A program made the position numbers and the translations under genes. A stretch of 64,000 nucleotides of DNA from positions 1 through 64,000 of the forward strand of contig JAHLLS010000010.1 in NCBI GenBank assembly GCA_020444045.1, in the 5' to 3' direction. Numbering within the stretch: the stretch's first letter is position 1; the number at the start of each line of letters is the position of its first letter. Below the pieces are notes generated by a model, which did not search any database, was not told the origin of the DNA, and was given only the letters and a program-made list of their open reading frames with translations. Of the stretch, positions 9,725-18,575 are shown in pieces. Source of the stretch: Deltaproteobacteria bacterium. Its GTDB lineage: Bacteria; Desulfobacterota; Desulfobacteria; Desulfobacterales; UBA5852.

Positions 9725-11896
9725 TCAGCGGCTCAGACCCAGCCGGATATCGTCCACGAAATTACCAATAACGCGATAAACCGCTTGGCAACCGGTGCCC
9801 ATAAGGATCCCGTGACGAACGATGTTAAACAGGATGTATTTTTTTTCCTGGGTCCCTAATCGCTCGAATACACGGCGCGAACCACGGGGATCAACCACAG
9901 GGTCGGCCGCCGACTGGACCACCACGGTCGGCACCTGAACGTGTTTCAGACAGGCTTCGACCCGATCCATCAGACGCTCGAGCTCCCGGATACCGGCAAT
10001 CGGATTGCGGGTATAATTGATATGGGGGTTTTCCGGCTGATTCGCGATAAACTCCTTGCGGGCGCCATTGCTGTGCATCCGCTGCATCAGGCGATTCCAG
10101 ATATCCACCGCCGGGACGAACCGGGCGGAGAAATCCTGCAGCCGCAAAGGCGGACTGACGGCAAAAACGCCCTTGATCCCCTGGATACGGGACGCCGCCT
10201 CCAGCGCCAAACCAGCCCCGTTGCTGAAACCCCCGACCACCACATGCCGACAATAGCAGGACATCAGGGCATAGGCTTCATCCACGCTTCGAATCCAGTC
10301 GTGGTAGGTCCGGCCGGCCAGGTCTTCCGGTGCGGTGCCATGGCCGCTAACCCGCGGCGCGTATACCCAATACCCCTTGTGATGAAGATAATCCGTCAAC
10401 CCACGGACCTCTTCGGGGGCGGCCATATAGCCATGCACCAGCACCACCCCAAGCCGACGCGAACGGCCTCTCCTGAACAGGGGGCGTCCGATGTGCCTCG
10501 GCTTGGATTCGCCCTCCCGAAAAAACGCCTCGTAATCCCGTCGAAATTCTGCTTCCGCCTTTTGCCGTAACTGCCCGGCAACCCGGTGGCGAGTCCATGC
10601 CGCCGGTTGCCAGGCAATCCGGCGAACACAGCGCTGCAGGAACTGGAGCGGCTCCACCTCGTTGGATATGACGCGGAGCGGGTTGTCGATGCGTATCCGG
10701 TGAAAGTCGAACGGATTGCTCAGGCGCGATCGATTTTTGACCAGGGTCTCGTCCGCGCCGCCAACCACTTCGGTCTGCTGGGCCAGCGTCATGAATTCCC
10801 TGAACTTGCCGAATCGGTCGTCCGTCAGCAGGGGCAGTTGGCTCTCCTGCAGGCTGCGGTGGTAGTGGGTCTGATTCATGGATACGCATTGATCGGCCAG
10901 AAGATACACCTTGCGTTTGAGATCATCCGCCCGGACGTTTTTGTAAGGAATATGCCGTAGCATGGACGCGAACAGGTGATCATGATTGACGGTGGTCATC
11001 CCGTAGATTTCGTCCATATAGCGCTGCATGATCCCGATCGCCTCACGGCGCATTTGTTTGCGGGATGCGATGGAGTCATCGAAATTGATGACCTGCCGGC
11101 TGCCGATATCATGTTCGATTTTCGGGCAGGTCAGGCATTCCCCGATCCGAATGGCGCGGCCGAAACGCATGTCGATATCCACCCCGCTCAGCAGCATGGT
11201 GCCTTCGGTCATCAATTCTTCAACCAGGCGATCGGACAGGTTGTCATTGATTTTACGGGCCAGATCGCTCAAGGCATTTTCCTTGGCGCGGATCGGATAG
11301 TACGTCAGGTTTACCGGGACAATAAAGGTGTTGCGCGTCAGCACCCCGGCGCCGTCTTCGATTTTGAATTCGGACAGAAGCCGCCGCGCCTCCAGGGGCG
11401 CCTCCTCCAGCAGGCGGTGCAGTCGCTGGCGATAGAATTCGGTCCGCAGGGCCAGGGTTGCCGCCCCGGTGTGCGGCGGGTGCTTGCCGCCGGCCGAGGA
11501 AATCATATAGCGGCCCTTCTCAAGGATCTTTTTGTTCTTGACCATGCGGCCCTCGGGATAGATGACCCATGCGGCCTCACCGGTCAAAAGCGACCGCACG
11601 ATGAGGCGATCGCGATCCGGGTTGCGCGTCGATACCGCGCCCACATTGTCGAGATAGGTTCCCAGCGCACCCTTGAACAGTTCGTAATCGGCCAGGGACC
11701 ATACCGGAAGGTTGGTTAAGCTGTTCAGCCAATAGGGCAGCAGCAGCGTTTCGATGCGGGTGAAATGATTGACGACGAACAGGAGGGACCCCTCACGGGG
11801 TATATTCTCACGGCCATGGATCGTGACGTGGGCTTTGGAAAACCACGAGAGCGCTTTGAGGGCTAGACCGGTGGTTCGGTAGGCGAATCGGTTCAT
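9725..11896 (-). CDS. acyltransferase (PlsC-like)-alpha/beta-hydrolase fusion protein
   Basis: A 723-residue two-domain protein. The N-terminal part (about 20-250) resembles glycerolipid 1-acyl acyltransferases: VVNHFTRIET holds H44-x4-E49, the HX4D motif with Glu for Asp, and VIYPEGRM (Y113-P-E115-G116) is motif III. The C-terminal part (about 480-720) is an alpha/beta hydrolase: VLVHGY, nucleophile elbow G556-F-S558-N-G560, a later SAADPVVDP aspartate and RHGIL histidine. The middle (250-480) is helical and charged. It may remodel membrane lipids by deacylation and reacylation, but this is inference. A membrane-peripheral location is likely. The gene is divergent from the NIL-ferredoxin gene with 259 bp between. 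Confidence 0.8.
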   Translation of the reverse strand: MNRFAYRTTGLALKALSWFSKAHVTIHGRENIPREGSLLFVVNHFTRIETLLLPYWLNSLTNLPVWSLADYELFKGALGTYLDNVGAVSTRNPDRDRLIVRSLLTGEAAWVIYPEGRMVKNKKILEKGRYMISSAGGKHPPHTGAATLALRTEFYRQRLHRLLEEAPLEARRLLSEFKIEDGAGVLTRNTFIVPVNLTYYPIRAKENALSDLARKINDNLSDRLVEELMTEGTMLLSGVDIDMRFGRAIRIGECLTCPKIEHDIGSRQVINFDDSIASRKQMRREAIGIMQRYMDEIYGMTTVNHDHLFASMLRHIPYKNVRADDLKRKVYLLADQCVSMNQTHYHRSLQESQLPLLTDDRFGKFREFMTLAQQTEVVGGADETLVKNRSRLSNPFDFHRIRIDNPLRVISNEVEPLQFLQRCVRRIAWQPAAWTRHRVAGQLRQKAEAEFRRDYEAFFREGESKPRHIGRPLFRRGRSRRLGVVLVHGYMAAPEEVRGLTDYLHHKGYWVYAPRVSGHGTAPEDLAGRTYHDWIRSVDEAYALMSCYCRHVVVGGFSNGAGLALEAASRIQGIKGVFAVSPPLRLQDFSARFVPAVDIWNRLMQRMHSNGARKEFIANQPENPHINYTRNPIAGIRELERLMDRVEACLKHVQVPTVVVQSAADPVVDPRGSRRVFERLGTQEKKYILFNIVRHGILMGTGCQAVYRVIGNFVDDIRLGLSR

Positions 11897-12155
11897 GAGG
11901 ATAGTATCGGCAATCCACCTCAGGGGGTTAAACCGCGTTTGCGATCATCACGGTAAGGGGGGCTTCCCGGCCCCTGCCTATACCGTTTAATCATAGTCAA
12001 TTCCGCCCTTTGAATCAACCATCATCCCGGCGGGTTCCGTTTCGGAAGCAATTTAGCGAATCGGCCCCTTCCCCGGGACGACCGGCAAACCGCAAGTTGA
12101 CAGCGGGATGAATTATCGTTAGGCTAGCGATCTTCGACAGCATCAGGAGGGTGGC

Positions 12156-12587
12156 GTGTATTCCAAAATATTGATCCTGCGGTTTTCACAGACAGTGGCT
12201 CAAAAACCGGTTGTCTGCAATCTGACCAAACAATTCGATCTGACATTCAACATATTGAATGCCACCATCCTGCCCCGCAAAGAAGGGGTCATGGTACTTG
12301 AACTGTCAGGTGAGAAAAAGCTATTCCGGGAAGGCGTCAACTACCTGAAGGCCCAGGGGGTGAAGGTCCAAAATGCCGAGCAGGAAATTAAGCGGGAAAA
12401 AACAAAATGCACCCATTGCGGGGCCTGTACCGCGGTTTGTCCTACGGGCGCGCTCTTTATCCAACGCCCGGAAATGATCATTGATTTCGACCAGCGGAAA
12501 TGCAGCCTCTGTGAACTCTGCATCCCTGCCTGTCCCTCGCGTGCCATGGCGGTGCGGCCCACCCGAAAAATCTTTTTTGACGGATGA
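12156..12587 (+). CDS. NIL domain / 2x[4Fe-4S] ferredoxin
   Basis: A 143-residue protein with an N-terminal NIL ligand-binding domain (about 15-80, ferredoxin-like fold first seen in MetN) and a C-terminal dicluster ferredoxin with two CxxCxxCxxxCP motifs (CTHCGACTAVCP and CSLCELCIPACP). In methanogens and some sulfate reducers, NIL-ferredoxins support sulfide incorporation during homocysteine synthesis with a COG1900 partner; here the partner is instead MnmA, whose ATG overlaps this stop codon by 4 nt. The inferred role is delivering electrons or sulfur for tRNA thiolation. GTG start at 12156 with AGGAGG 5 nt upstream. Confidence 0.88.
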   Translation: MYSKILILRFSQTVAQKPVVCNLTKQFDLTFNILNATILPRKEGVMVLELSGEKKLFREGVNYLKAQGVKVQNAEQEIKREKTKCTHCGACTAVCPTGALFIQRPEMIIDFDQRKCSLCELCIPACPSRAMAVRPTRKIFFDG

Positions 12588-13636
12588 CGGTCATCGCCGT
12601 TGCCATCAGCGGCGGCGTGGATTCGCTGGTCGCCGCTTTCCTCTTGAAACAGCAAGGGCACGACATCATCGGCATCCACTTTCGCACCGGTTACGAAGTC
12701 CACCGATCCGAATCCATAAAATCCGCATTGAAACCACCGGACATCGGAGCGATCGAGCGCCAGCTCGACATACCGGTCGAAATCCTGGACATCTCGGAAA
12801 CTTTCCGCCAAACCGTGGTAGCCTATTTCACCGCGACCTACCAGGCCGGCCGTACGCCTAATCCGTGTTTATTCTGCAACCCGACGATTAAATTCGGCCA
12901 TATCCTGTCCCAGGTGCAGCAGCAGGGGGCCGATGCGTTGGCCACCGGGCACTATGCCCGCGTGCAAACCGAGTCGGATGACCGGCGCCATCTCTATCGC
13001 GGCATGGATGCCCGCAAGGATCAGTCCTATTTTCTTTCACGCCTGAGCCAGGACCAATTGAAGAACGCCCGATTCCCCCTCGGGGAACTGACCAAAGACG
13101 AGGTACGCGCCATTGCCCGCCGGCACCATCTGACTCCAACCAATCGGCAGGAAAGCCAGGATATCTGTTTTATCAGGGAAACCCCTTATCACGTCTTTTT
13201 ACAACACCAGGAAGGCTTCCGAATAAACGAGGGGCTTATTGAGGACACCCGGGGACGTGTGATAGGCCGGCATCGCGGCCTGCATCTTTTTACGATCGGC
13301 CAACGCCGCGGAATCGATTGCCCGGCCGCAGAGCCGTATTATGTGGTCCGGCTGGATCATGCCCGCAATCGCCTGATCGTCGGGCCGCGTCATGAATTGG
13401 CCCGGCATACCTGCACGGTGGACGACATCAACTGGATCAATCCGCCGGCCCGTTTTCCAGCGGACGTCCACGCCCAGATCCGCTACCGGCACATGGGAGC
13501 ACCGGCCCGCCTGACCCAAACATCACTGACGACGGGAGACCTCCGGTTTGAAACGCCTCAGGATGCCATTACACCGGGACAGGGAGCGGTTTTCTACCAA
13601 GCTGACGAAGTTCTGGGGGGCGGTTGGATTGGTTGA
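12584..13636 (+). CDS. mnmA: tRNA-specific 2-thiouridylase MnmA
   Basis: ATP-dependent 2-thiolation of U34 in tRNA-Lys/Glu/Gln. The 350-residue protein has the PP-loop SGGVDS (9-14), TPNPC95LFC98N, the ARKDQSYFLSRL segment and SQDIC195F, so the two catalytic cysteines (C98 and C195) are present. C95 makes a CxxC pair; together with C195 this fits the three-cysteine [4Fe-4S] site reported for some MnmA proteins (Asp replaces the first Cys in E. coli). The overlap with the NIL-ferredoxin stop (ATGA) argues for coupled expression. No IscS or TusA-like gene is nearby. Confidence 0.92.
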   Translation: MTVIAVAISGGVDSLVAAFLLKQQGHDIIGIHFRTGYEVHRSESIKSALKPPDIGAIERQLDIPVEILDISETFRQTVVAYFTATYQAGRTPNPCLFCNPTIKFGHILSQVQQQGADALATGHYARVQTESDDRRHLYRGMDARKDQSYFLSRLSQDQLKNARFPLGELTKDEVRAIARRHHLTPTNRQESQDICFIRETPYHVFLQHQEGFRINEGLIEDTRGRVIGRHRGLHLFTIGQRRGIDCPAAEPYYVVRLDHARNRLIVGPRHELARHTCTVDDINWINPPARFPADVHAQIRYRHMGAPARLTQTSLTTGDLRFETPQDAITPGQGAVFYQADEVLGGGWIG

Positions 13637-13783
13637 CCCCCGGCGCACTTTCTTTTTGCGGCGTTGCCCGCATCGGCCCAAGGGCAGGCCTGACGACGAT
13701 GAATTGTAAGCCATGCCGGCCAGACCGCCATGTTATTTTGTCATCTTTAACTTGAAGATAAATATACTAACTTATTATAATAT

Positions 13784-15094
13784 ATGCTTTTTCATATTTC
13801 AACATTAGGATGTAAAGTCAATCAGCACGAATCCGATATCCTCGCTGCGGCCTTGAAAACGCGTGGCTGGCAGGGTGTCGAAGACGGCCAGGTTGCCGAT
13901 GTCTGTATCGTAAATACCTGCACCGTCACCCAAAAAGCGTCCATGCAGTCGCGTCAGACGATCCGACAGCTGCAACGCCGCCATCCGGGCACTATCATCA
14001 TTGTAACCGGGTGCTATGCTCAGGTCGCCCCGGAAGAAATCGAAGGGATCGATGGCGTGCATGCCATTGTGGGCCATCGCCTCAAATCGGCCCTGCCCGA
14101 CCTTATCATCCAGGCGGCCCAGGACACTGATGCCGCCCCGCTCTGTTCGGTGGAAAACCTCGATGCCACGATCCCCTTCGCCGATTCATCCGCGACCGCT
14201 CCTGGAGGACGCACCCGCCCCTTCCTAAAAATCCAGGACGGGTGCAACAGTTTCTGCACCTACTGCATCGTACCCTACGCCCGCGGCCGGAGCCGCAGTA
14301 TGCAACCGGAACGCGTCCTCCATCACCTCGGCCAGTTCGGCGGCATGGGCTATCAAGAAGTGGTTTTGACGGGCATCCATCTCGGGGCCTATGGCCTTGA
14401 TTTGAGCCCCACGACCCATTTGCTGGACCTGCTGGAACGTATCGAAACCCATCGACCGGTGGCCCGCATCCGGTTGAGCTCCATCGAGCCCAATGAAGTG
14501 TCCCGTGACATCATTGCCCAGGTGGCATCGTCCGCCATCTTATGCCCCCATTTCCATCTTCCACTGCAGAGCGGCGACGATACGATCTTAAAAAAAATGC
14601 ACCGTCCCTACACGCGGGACCTGTTCCGGCAGCAAGTCATGGCGATTCATTCCCGGATGCCGCAGGCCTCCGTGGGCGCCGACGTCCTTGTCGGTTTTCC
14701 CGGCGAAAACGACCACGCCTTTACCAACACCGCCCGGCTGCTCGAAGAACTGCCCTTGAGCTACCTGCATGTGTTTCCGTTTTCACGCCGTCCCGGCACA
14801 CCGGCCTGTGACTACCCCGACCAAGTCGATACGCAAATCATCAAACAACGAACCGCACGGATTCGCGTCATCGGTCGTGAAAAAAAACAAGCCTTTCTGC
14901 GCAAGGCCTTGGGCCAGATCGCCAATGTGCTGGTGGAGACCCGGCGTGATGCCGCCACCGGACATCTCATCGGCCTGACCGCCAATTATCAGCGTGTCTT
15001 AGTGGAAGGGCCCGACCGGCATATGAATACCATTGTCCCCACGCTCATCGAGAGCGTTCATCCCACGGGAAACCTTTGGGGACGAATGGTATAA
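13784..15094 (+). CDS. mtaB: tRNA t6A37 methylthiotransferase MtaB
   Basis: A radical SAM enzyme converting t6A37 to ms2t6A37 in tRNAs reading ANN codons. The 436-residue protein has the N-terminal UPF0004 domain with its three cluster cysteines (TLGC, VNTC and VTGC) and the radical SAM CNSFCTYC motif followed by PYARGRSRS, which is typical of MtaB rather than MiaB or RimO. LTGIHLGAYG is also MtaB-like. The start ATG at 13784 gives the expected N-terminus, although a TATAAT only 2 nt before it is too close to be its own promoter and no ribosome site is obvious. It is the second tRNA sulfuration enzyme in 3 kb. Confidence 0.92.
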   Translation: MLFHISTLGCKVNQHESDILAAALKTRGWQGVEDGQVADVCIVNTCTVTQKASMQSRQTIRQLQRRHPGTIIIVTGCYAQVAPEEIEGIDGVHAIVGHRLKSALPDLIIQAAQDTDAAPLCSVENLDATIPFADSSATAPGGRTRPFLKIQDGCNSFCTYCIVPYARGRSRSMQPERVLHHLGQFGGMGYQEVVLTGIHLGAYGLDLSPTTHLLDLLERIETHRPVARIRLSSIEPNEVSRDIIAQVASSAILCPHFHLPLQSGDDTILKKMHRPYTRDLFRQQVMAIHSRMPQASVGADVLVGFPGENDHAFTNTARLLEELPLSYLHVFPFSRRPGTPACDYPDQVDTQIIKQRTARIRVIGREKKQAFLRKALGQIANVLVETRRDAATGHLIGLTANYQRVLVEGPDRHMNTIVPTLIESVHPTGNLWGRMV

Positions 15095-15148
15095 TCCATA
15101 AAAACGTTTGGACCACTGATATCCTTCAAACCATCAAGGGAGAAAATC

Positions 15149-15673
15149 ATGAGCTTTGAAAAAGTGGATCACAAAGAACCCGTCGACCGGCCCGTGGCCG
15201 TTTTCGAAACCAACAAGGGCACGTTTGAAGCCGAACTCTACGCCGCGGAATGCCCGGAAACCGTCTGGAATTTCATCAATTTGGCGGAGGGACGCCAACC
15301 CACCGAAAAGGAGGGTCCTTTCTACGACGGCCTCACCTTTCACCGGGTGATTGCAGGGTTTGTCATTCAGGGCGGCTGCCCGCAGGGCACCGGAACGGGA
15401 GGCCCCGGCTACCGGTTTACCGATGAATTCGATGCCAGCCTGCGCCATGACACGGAAGGCGTCCTTTCCATGGCCAATGCCGGTCCGAACACCAACGGCA
15501 GCCAGTTTTTCGTCACGCTGGGACCGACACCGCACCTGAATGATCGCCATTCGGTTTTCGGACGCGTCACCCAGGGAATGGAGGTCGTTCGCTCCATCGG
15601 TGGGGTCGCCACAGGCCCCATGGATCGACCGGTCGAACCCGTCGTCATTGAAAAACTCACGATCCGGCGATAG
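15149..15673 (+). CDS. cyclophilin-type peptidyl-prolyl cis-trans isomerase
   Basis: Catalyses proline cis-trans isomerisation during protein folding. The 174-residue cyclophilin has FHRVIAGFVIQGGCPQGTGTG, the GPNTNGSQFFVTLG active-site segment and LNDRHSVFGRV. No signal peptide is seen, so it is probably cytoplasmic. AAGGGAG lies 6 nt before the ATG. The N-terminus (SFEKVDHKEPVDRPVAVFET) is about ten residues longer than in minimal cyclophilins. It follows mtaB by 54 nt and may be cotranscribed. Confidence 0.93.
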   Translation: MSFEKVDHKEPVDRPVAVFETNKGTFEAELYAAECPETVWNFINLAEGRQPTEKEGPFYDGLTFHRVIAGFVIQGGCPQGTGTGGPGYRFTDEFDASLRHDTEGVLSMANAGPNTNGSQFFVTLGPTPHLNDRHSVFGRVTQGMEVVRSIGGVATGPMDRPVEPVVIEKLTIRR

Positions 15674-15747
15674 ATCCATTGTCGGACATTTAACGAAACC
15701 GATACCAATTGAGACTTGACACATACTGCCGGACAGACTAACCATTG

Positions 15748-15785
15748 CGGCATACTTAACCTTTACGTCAAGGTTAAGTATGCCG
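15748..15785. promoter_or_regulatory. 38-bp perfect palindrome, candidate MerR operator
   Basis: CGGCATACTTAACCTT (15748-15763) and its exact reverse complement (15770-15785) flank TACGTC. The centre (ACCTTTACGTCAAGGT) resembles the ACGT-centred dyads bound by MerR-family regulators of acyl-CoA catabolism. TATAAT at 15804-15809 lies downstream and the MerR gene begins at 15832. It could also act as a terminator for the cyclophilin gene, but no T-tract follows. Confidence 0.6.
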
Positions 15786-15831
15786 TTTCCTCTCGACAAT
15801 TCCTATAATTCGACCATGGAGCCCCACATCC

Positions 15832-16245
15832 ATGCCGCCTTCCACACCGTCGACAGAGCGTTTCACCATATCGCAGCTGGCGCGTGAGTTGAATATCAGC
15901 ACACGATCTATTCGCTATTATGAAGAAAAAGGCCTGATTTCACCCCATAGAACCCAAGGCAACCAGCGGATTTACAGCAGGCGTGATCGGGCCCGCCTGA
16001 AACTGATCCTGCGCGGCAAACACTTTGGGTACGATCTCAATGAAATTGCTGAAATGATCGGCCATACGAACGTCGATGTGGATGAGACCGAGCAGATTAA
16101 AAAGAGCCTGCAATACGGTGAAAAAAAATTATCCGAAATTCGTGACCGCATCAACGAACTTGAAAAGCTGGCGCAGGAACTGACCACCATCAAAGCGAAA
16201 CTGCAGCAACGGCTTAAAGCCATCGAAAACGGATCAGTTCCCTAA
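15832..16245 (+). CDS. MerR-family transcriptional regulator
   Basis: A 137-residue MerR-type regulator. The N-terminal winged helix (residues 10-80) has FTISQLARELNISTRSIRYYEEKGLI, the standard MerR recognition segment, followed by a long dimerisation coiled coil (about 85-130). No metal-binding cysteines are present, so it is not a metal sensor. Such regulators next to acyl-CoA dehydrogenases often control branched-chain or fatty acyl-CoA degradation. It lies 71 nt before the acyl-CoA dehydrogenase and downstream of a 38-bp palindrome that is its probable operator. GGAG lies 10 nt before the ATG. Confidence 0.9.
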   Translation: MPPSTPSTERFTISQLARELNISTRSIRYYEEKGLISPHRTQGNQRIYSRRDRARLKLILRGKHFGYDLNEIAEMIGHTNVDVDETEQIKKSLQYGEKKLSEIRDRINELEKLAQELTTIKAKLQQRLKAIENGSVP

Positions 16246-16315
16246 CAGCGCTATCATGACAACTATCGTCATTATATCAAGCACCATATTCAATTTCTAT
16301 ATTTAAGGAACTAAT

Positions 16316-17560
16316 ATGTTTGATCATTTGATTTCAGATGAAGCATTGGTGCTACGCGCCGAAATCAGGGACCTTATCAAGTGGGTGCCCCGCGACATGA
16401 TACTGGACATGGACCGTGACCGGATCCGGTTTCCCAAGGATTTCCTGCGGGAAGCCGGCCGCCGCAACCTGATGGGGTGTCGCTATCCCAGGAAGTGGGG
16501 GGGGCGCGGTTTGGACTGGGTCACCACGGCCATGGTCATGGAGGAAGTCGGCACGCTGGGCTATATTTTTGCCTGTGTGTTCGGCGTCGGTGCTGAACTG
16601 GTATGCGACGCCATTATCCAGCACGGCACGGACCGGCAGCGGGAAAAATATGTCAAACCTCTTTTGCAAGGAGATATATTTGCCGCCGAATGCCTCACCG
16701 AACCGCGCGGGGGATCTGATTTCTTTGGCACCACCACGACGGCGGTGCGCCAGGGGAACTACTATATCCTCAACGGCCAGAAACGGTTCATCGTCGGGGC
16801 CGAGGGGGCGGATTATTTCCTGGTGTATGCCAAAACCGATCCGGCTGCCAAACCCCACGAAGCCCTCACCTGCTTCATCGTCGATCGCGGCCCCGGTGTG
16901 GAAACCCGCTATCTTTACAATCTCATGGGATGCCGCGGCGGGGGTGCCGGTCGGCTGGTATTCAAGGATGTCCGGGTACCAGCGGAAAACATCGTGGGGC
17001 AGCTCAACAACGCCTATGCGGTGTTCAACACCATGATGATCCCCGAACGGTTGGGTACGGCGGCCATGACCATCGGCGCCGCCCGTCCGGCACTGGACAT
17101 AGCCACCCGGTATACCAGCCGTCGCCGGGCTTTCGGCCAGACCATCAACCAGTTTCAGGGGGTAAGCTTCCAGATCGCCGAGTCAGCCATGCTGCTGGAT
17201 GCCGCCCGGGCCATGATTTTTACCACAGCCCGCGCTGTGGACGACCATTGCCCGCCCCGCTTTATCCGGCGTCAGGTCTCCGAAACCAAGAAGTTTGTCA
17301 CCGAGTCCTGCCAGAAGGTTGCCCATCATGCCATGCAGGTAATGGGCGGCATCGGCTACACGGATATTTTCCCGGTGGAACGCATCATTCGCGATCTGCG
17401 GCTGGCGTCCATCTGGACGGGTAGCAACGAGGTCATGGCCATGATCATCGCCAACGAATGGTACCGTGAGCAACTGTCCAAAAAACCGACCGATCTCGTT
17501 CGCCTCTCGGAGGAGGATGCCGAGAGTGCCTTTGCGGCCGATGAAAAAATTTATGAATAA
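16316..17560 (+). CDS. acyl-CoA dehydrogenase
   Basis: A flavoenzyme introducing an alpha,beta double bond into an acyl-CoA and passing electrons to ETF; 414 residues. AECLTEPRGGSDFFG and ILNGQKRFIVGAEGADY form the FAD/substrate region, and RRRAFGQTINQFQ and QVMGGIGYTDIFPVERIIRD complete the fold. The usual C-terminal catalytic Glu (I-Y-E-G-T) is replaced by IWTGSNE (T368), while E244 in MIPERLG aligns with the helix-G base of isovaleryl- and long-chain acyl-CoA dehydrogenases. The protein is therefore likely active with the alternative base. AAGGA precedes the ATG. The substrate cannot be fixed from sequence. Confidence 0.92.
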   Translation: MFDHLISDEALVLRAEIRDLIKWVPRDMILDMDRDRIRFPKDFLREAGRRNLMGCRYPRKWGGRGLDWVTTAMVMEEVGTLGYIFACVFGVGAELVCDAIIQHGTDRQREKYVKPLLQGDIFAAECLTEPRGGSDFFGTTTTAVRQGNYYILNGQKRFIVGAEGADYFLVYAKTDPAAKPHEALTCFIVDRGPGVETRYLYNLMGCRGGGAGRLVFKDVRVPAENIVGQLNNAYAVFNTMMIPERLGTAAMTIGAARPALDIATRYTSRRRAFGQTINQFQGVSFQIAESAMLLDAARAMIFTTARAVDDHCPPRFIRRQVSETKKFVTESCQKVAHHAMQVMGGIGYTDIFPVERIIRDLRLASIWTGSNEVMAMIIANEWYREQLSKKPTDLVRLSEEDAESAFAADEKIYE

Positions 17561-17663
17561 CACCGTGAAAAGCTGCGTTGAGCATCGATGCACGGCCCGC
17601 ACAACATGGCCTTTCCCGGACCGTGCGGTCTGACGCTAACCGCCTCGCCGCGAGGGTATATCC

Positions 17664-18482
17664 TTGCATCTGAAGAAAAAAACGACCTTTGGTCCTGTGC
17701 AGGCGGTGCAGTTAGGGTACAGCCCCATCGGGCCCCCCATCATGAGTGTCTATTTTTATTACCTGAACGGTCTGCTGATCGACACCGGCCAGCACCACAT
17801 GCAACGTCACGCGCTGGATGCCATCGGTGACCTGCCGGTCCGCCAAATCCTTTTAACCCACCACCATGAAGACCACAGCGGCAATGCCGCCGCATTCCAG
17901 AAAAAAACCGGCGCCCCTGTCCGGGGACATGCCCTGACCGCATCCAAGCTGAAGAATGGTTATCGCATCCGGCCTTACCAACACCTGATCTGGGGACGCA
18001 CGGCACCGGTCGGCATGGCAGCTCTCGACACCCCGATTCAATCCGATCCTTACCTTCTGAAGCCGGTGGAAACCCCCGGGCACAGCAAGGACCATGTGGT
18101 GTTTCTCGAAAAAAATTTCGGGTGGCTTTTTTCCGGGGATTTATACATCGGGGAACGAATCAAGTTTTTTCGATCCGATGAGGATCTCGACGCTCAGATT
18201 GACTCATTGCAAAAGGTCATGCGACTTGATTTCGATACGCTTTTTTGTGCCCACAACCCCTGTCCCAAAAACGGCAAACGCCACTTGTCGCGCAAGTTGA
18301 ACTATCTGGTGACGCTGAAACAAAAAGTGATGGCATTACATCAGAAAGGGTATTCCGCTTCGGAAATCATCCGCCGCCTCGATCCGGGAACGGATCGACG
18401 GGTCAAATGGATCACCATGGGCAACGCCAGTTTTGCCCACATGGTACGTTCAGCACTCGCATCAGTGCAACACCCTGAATGA
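17664..18482 (+). CDS. MBL-fold metallo-hydrolase
   Basis: A metallo-beta-lactamase-fold hydrolase of 272 residues. The zinc motif is THHHEDH (H66-x-H68-x-D70-H71), followed by TPGHSKDHV, the bridging aspartate in FSGDLYIGE and the last histidine in FCAHNPCP. The C-terminal 70 residues (LVTLKQKVMALHQKGYSASEIIRRL) are helical, as in LACTB2/glyoxalase-II-like members. A TTG start at 17664 with GAGGG 8 nt upstream is used. Its position after the acyl-CoA dehydrogenase suggests a thioester- or ester-hydrolysing role; this is inference. Confidence 0.86.
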   Translation: MHLKKKTTFGPVQAVQLGYSPIGPPIMSVYFYYLNGLLIDTGQHHMQRHALDAIGDLPVRQILLTHHHEDHSGNAAAFQKKTGAPVRGHALTASKLKNGYRIRPYQHLIWGRTAPVGMAALDTPIQSDPYLLKPVETPGHSKDHVVFLEKNFGWLFSGDLYIGERIKFFRSDEDLDAQIDSLQKVMRLDFDTLFCAHNPCPKNGKRHLSRKLNYLVTLKQKVMALHQKGYSASEIIRRLDPGTDRRVKWITMGNASFAHMVRSALASVQHPE

Positions 18483-18488
18483 CATTTT

Positions 18489-18565
18489 ACCATGAAGATC
18501 ATGAAGGGGCATGAAGAAGAATAGACGCTATCTCAAAACCATATTGTCTTCATGTCCTTCATGGT
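18489..18565. repeat. inverted repeat of ATGAAG units between convergent genes
   Basis: The 18-nt arm at 18489-18506 (ACCATGAAGATCATGAAG) matches the reverse complement of 18548-18565 at 16 of 18 positions, leaving a 41-nt loop. Each arm is itself built of two CATGAAG units, with a third at 18510-18516. It lies between the convergent MBL-hydrolase and DnaJ-like genes and may serve as a bidirectional terminator; the composition resembles dispersed intergenic repeats seen in many genomes. Confidence 0.55.
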
Positions 18566-18575
18566 GGTCGTCTTT

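Noticed and set aside
13752-13781. TTGAAG-N18-TATAAT as mtaB promoter
   Set aside because: The -10 ends 2 nt before the mtaB start codon, so the transcript would begin inside the gene; the start codon is well supported by the protein N-terminus.
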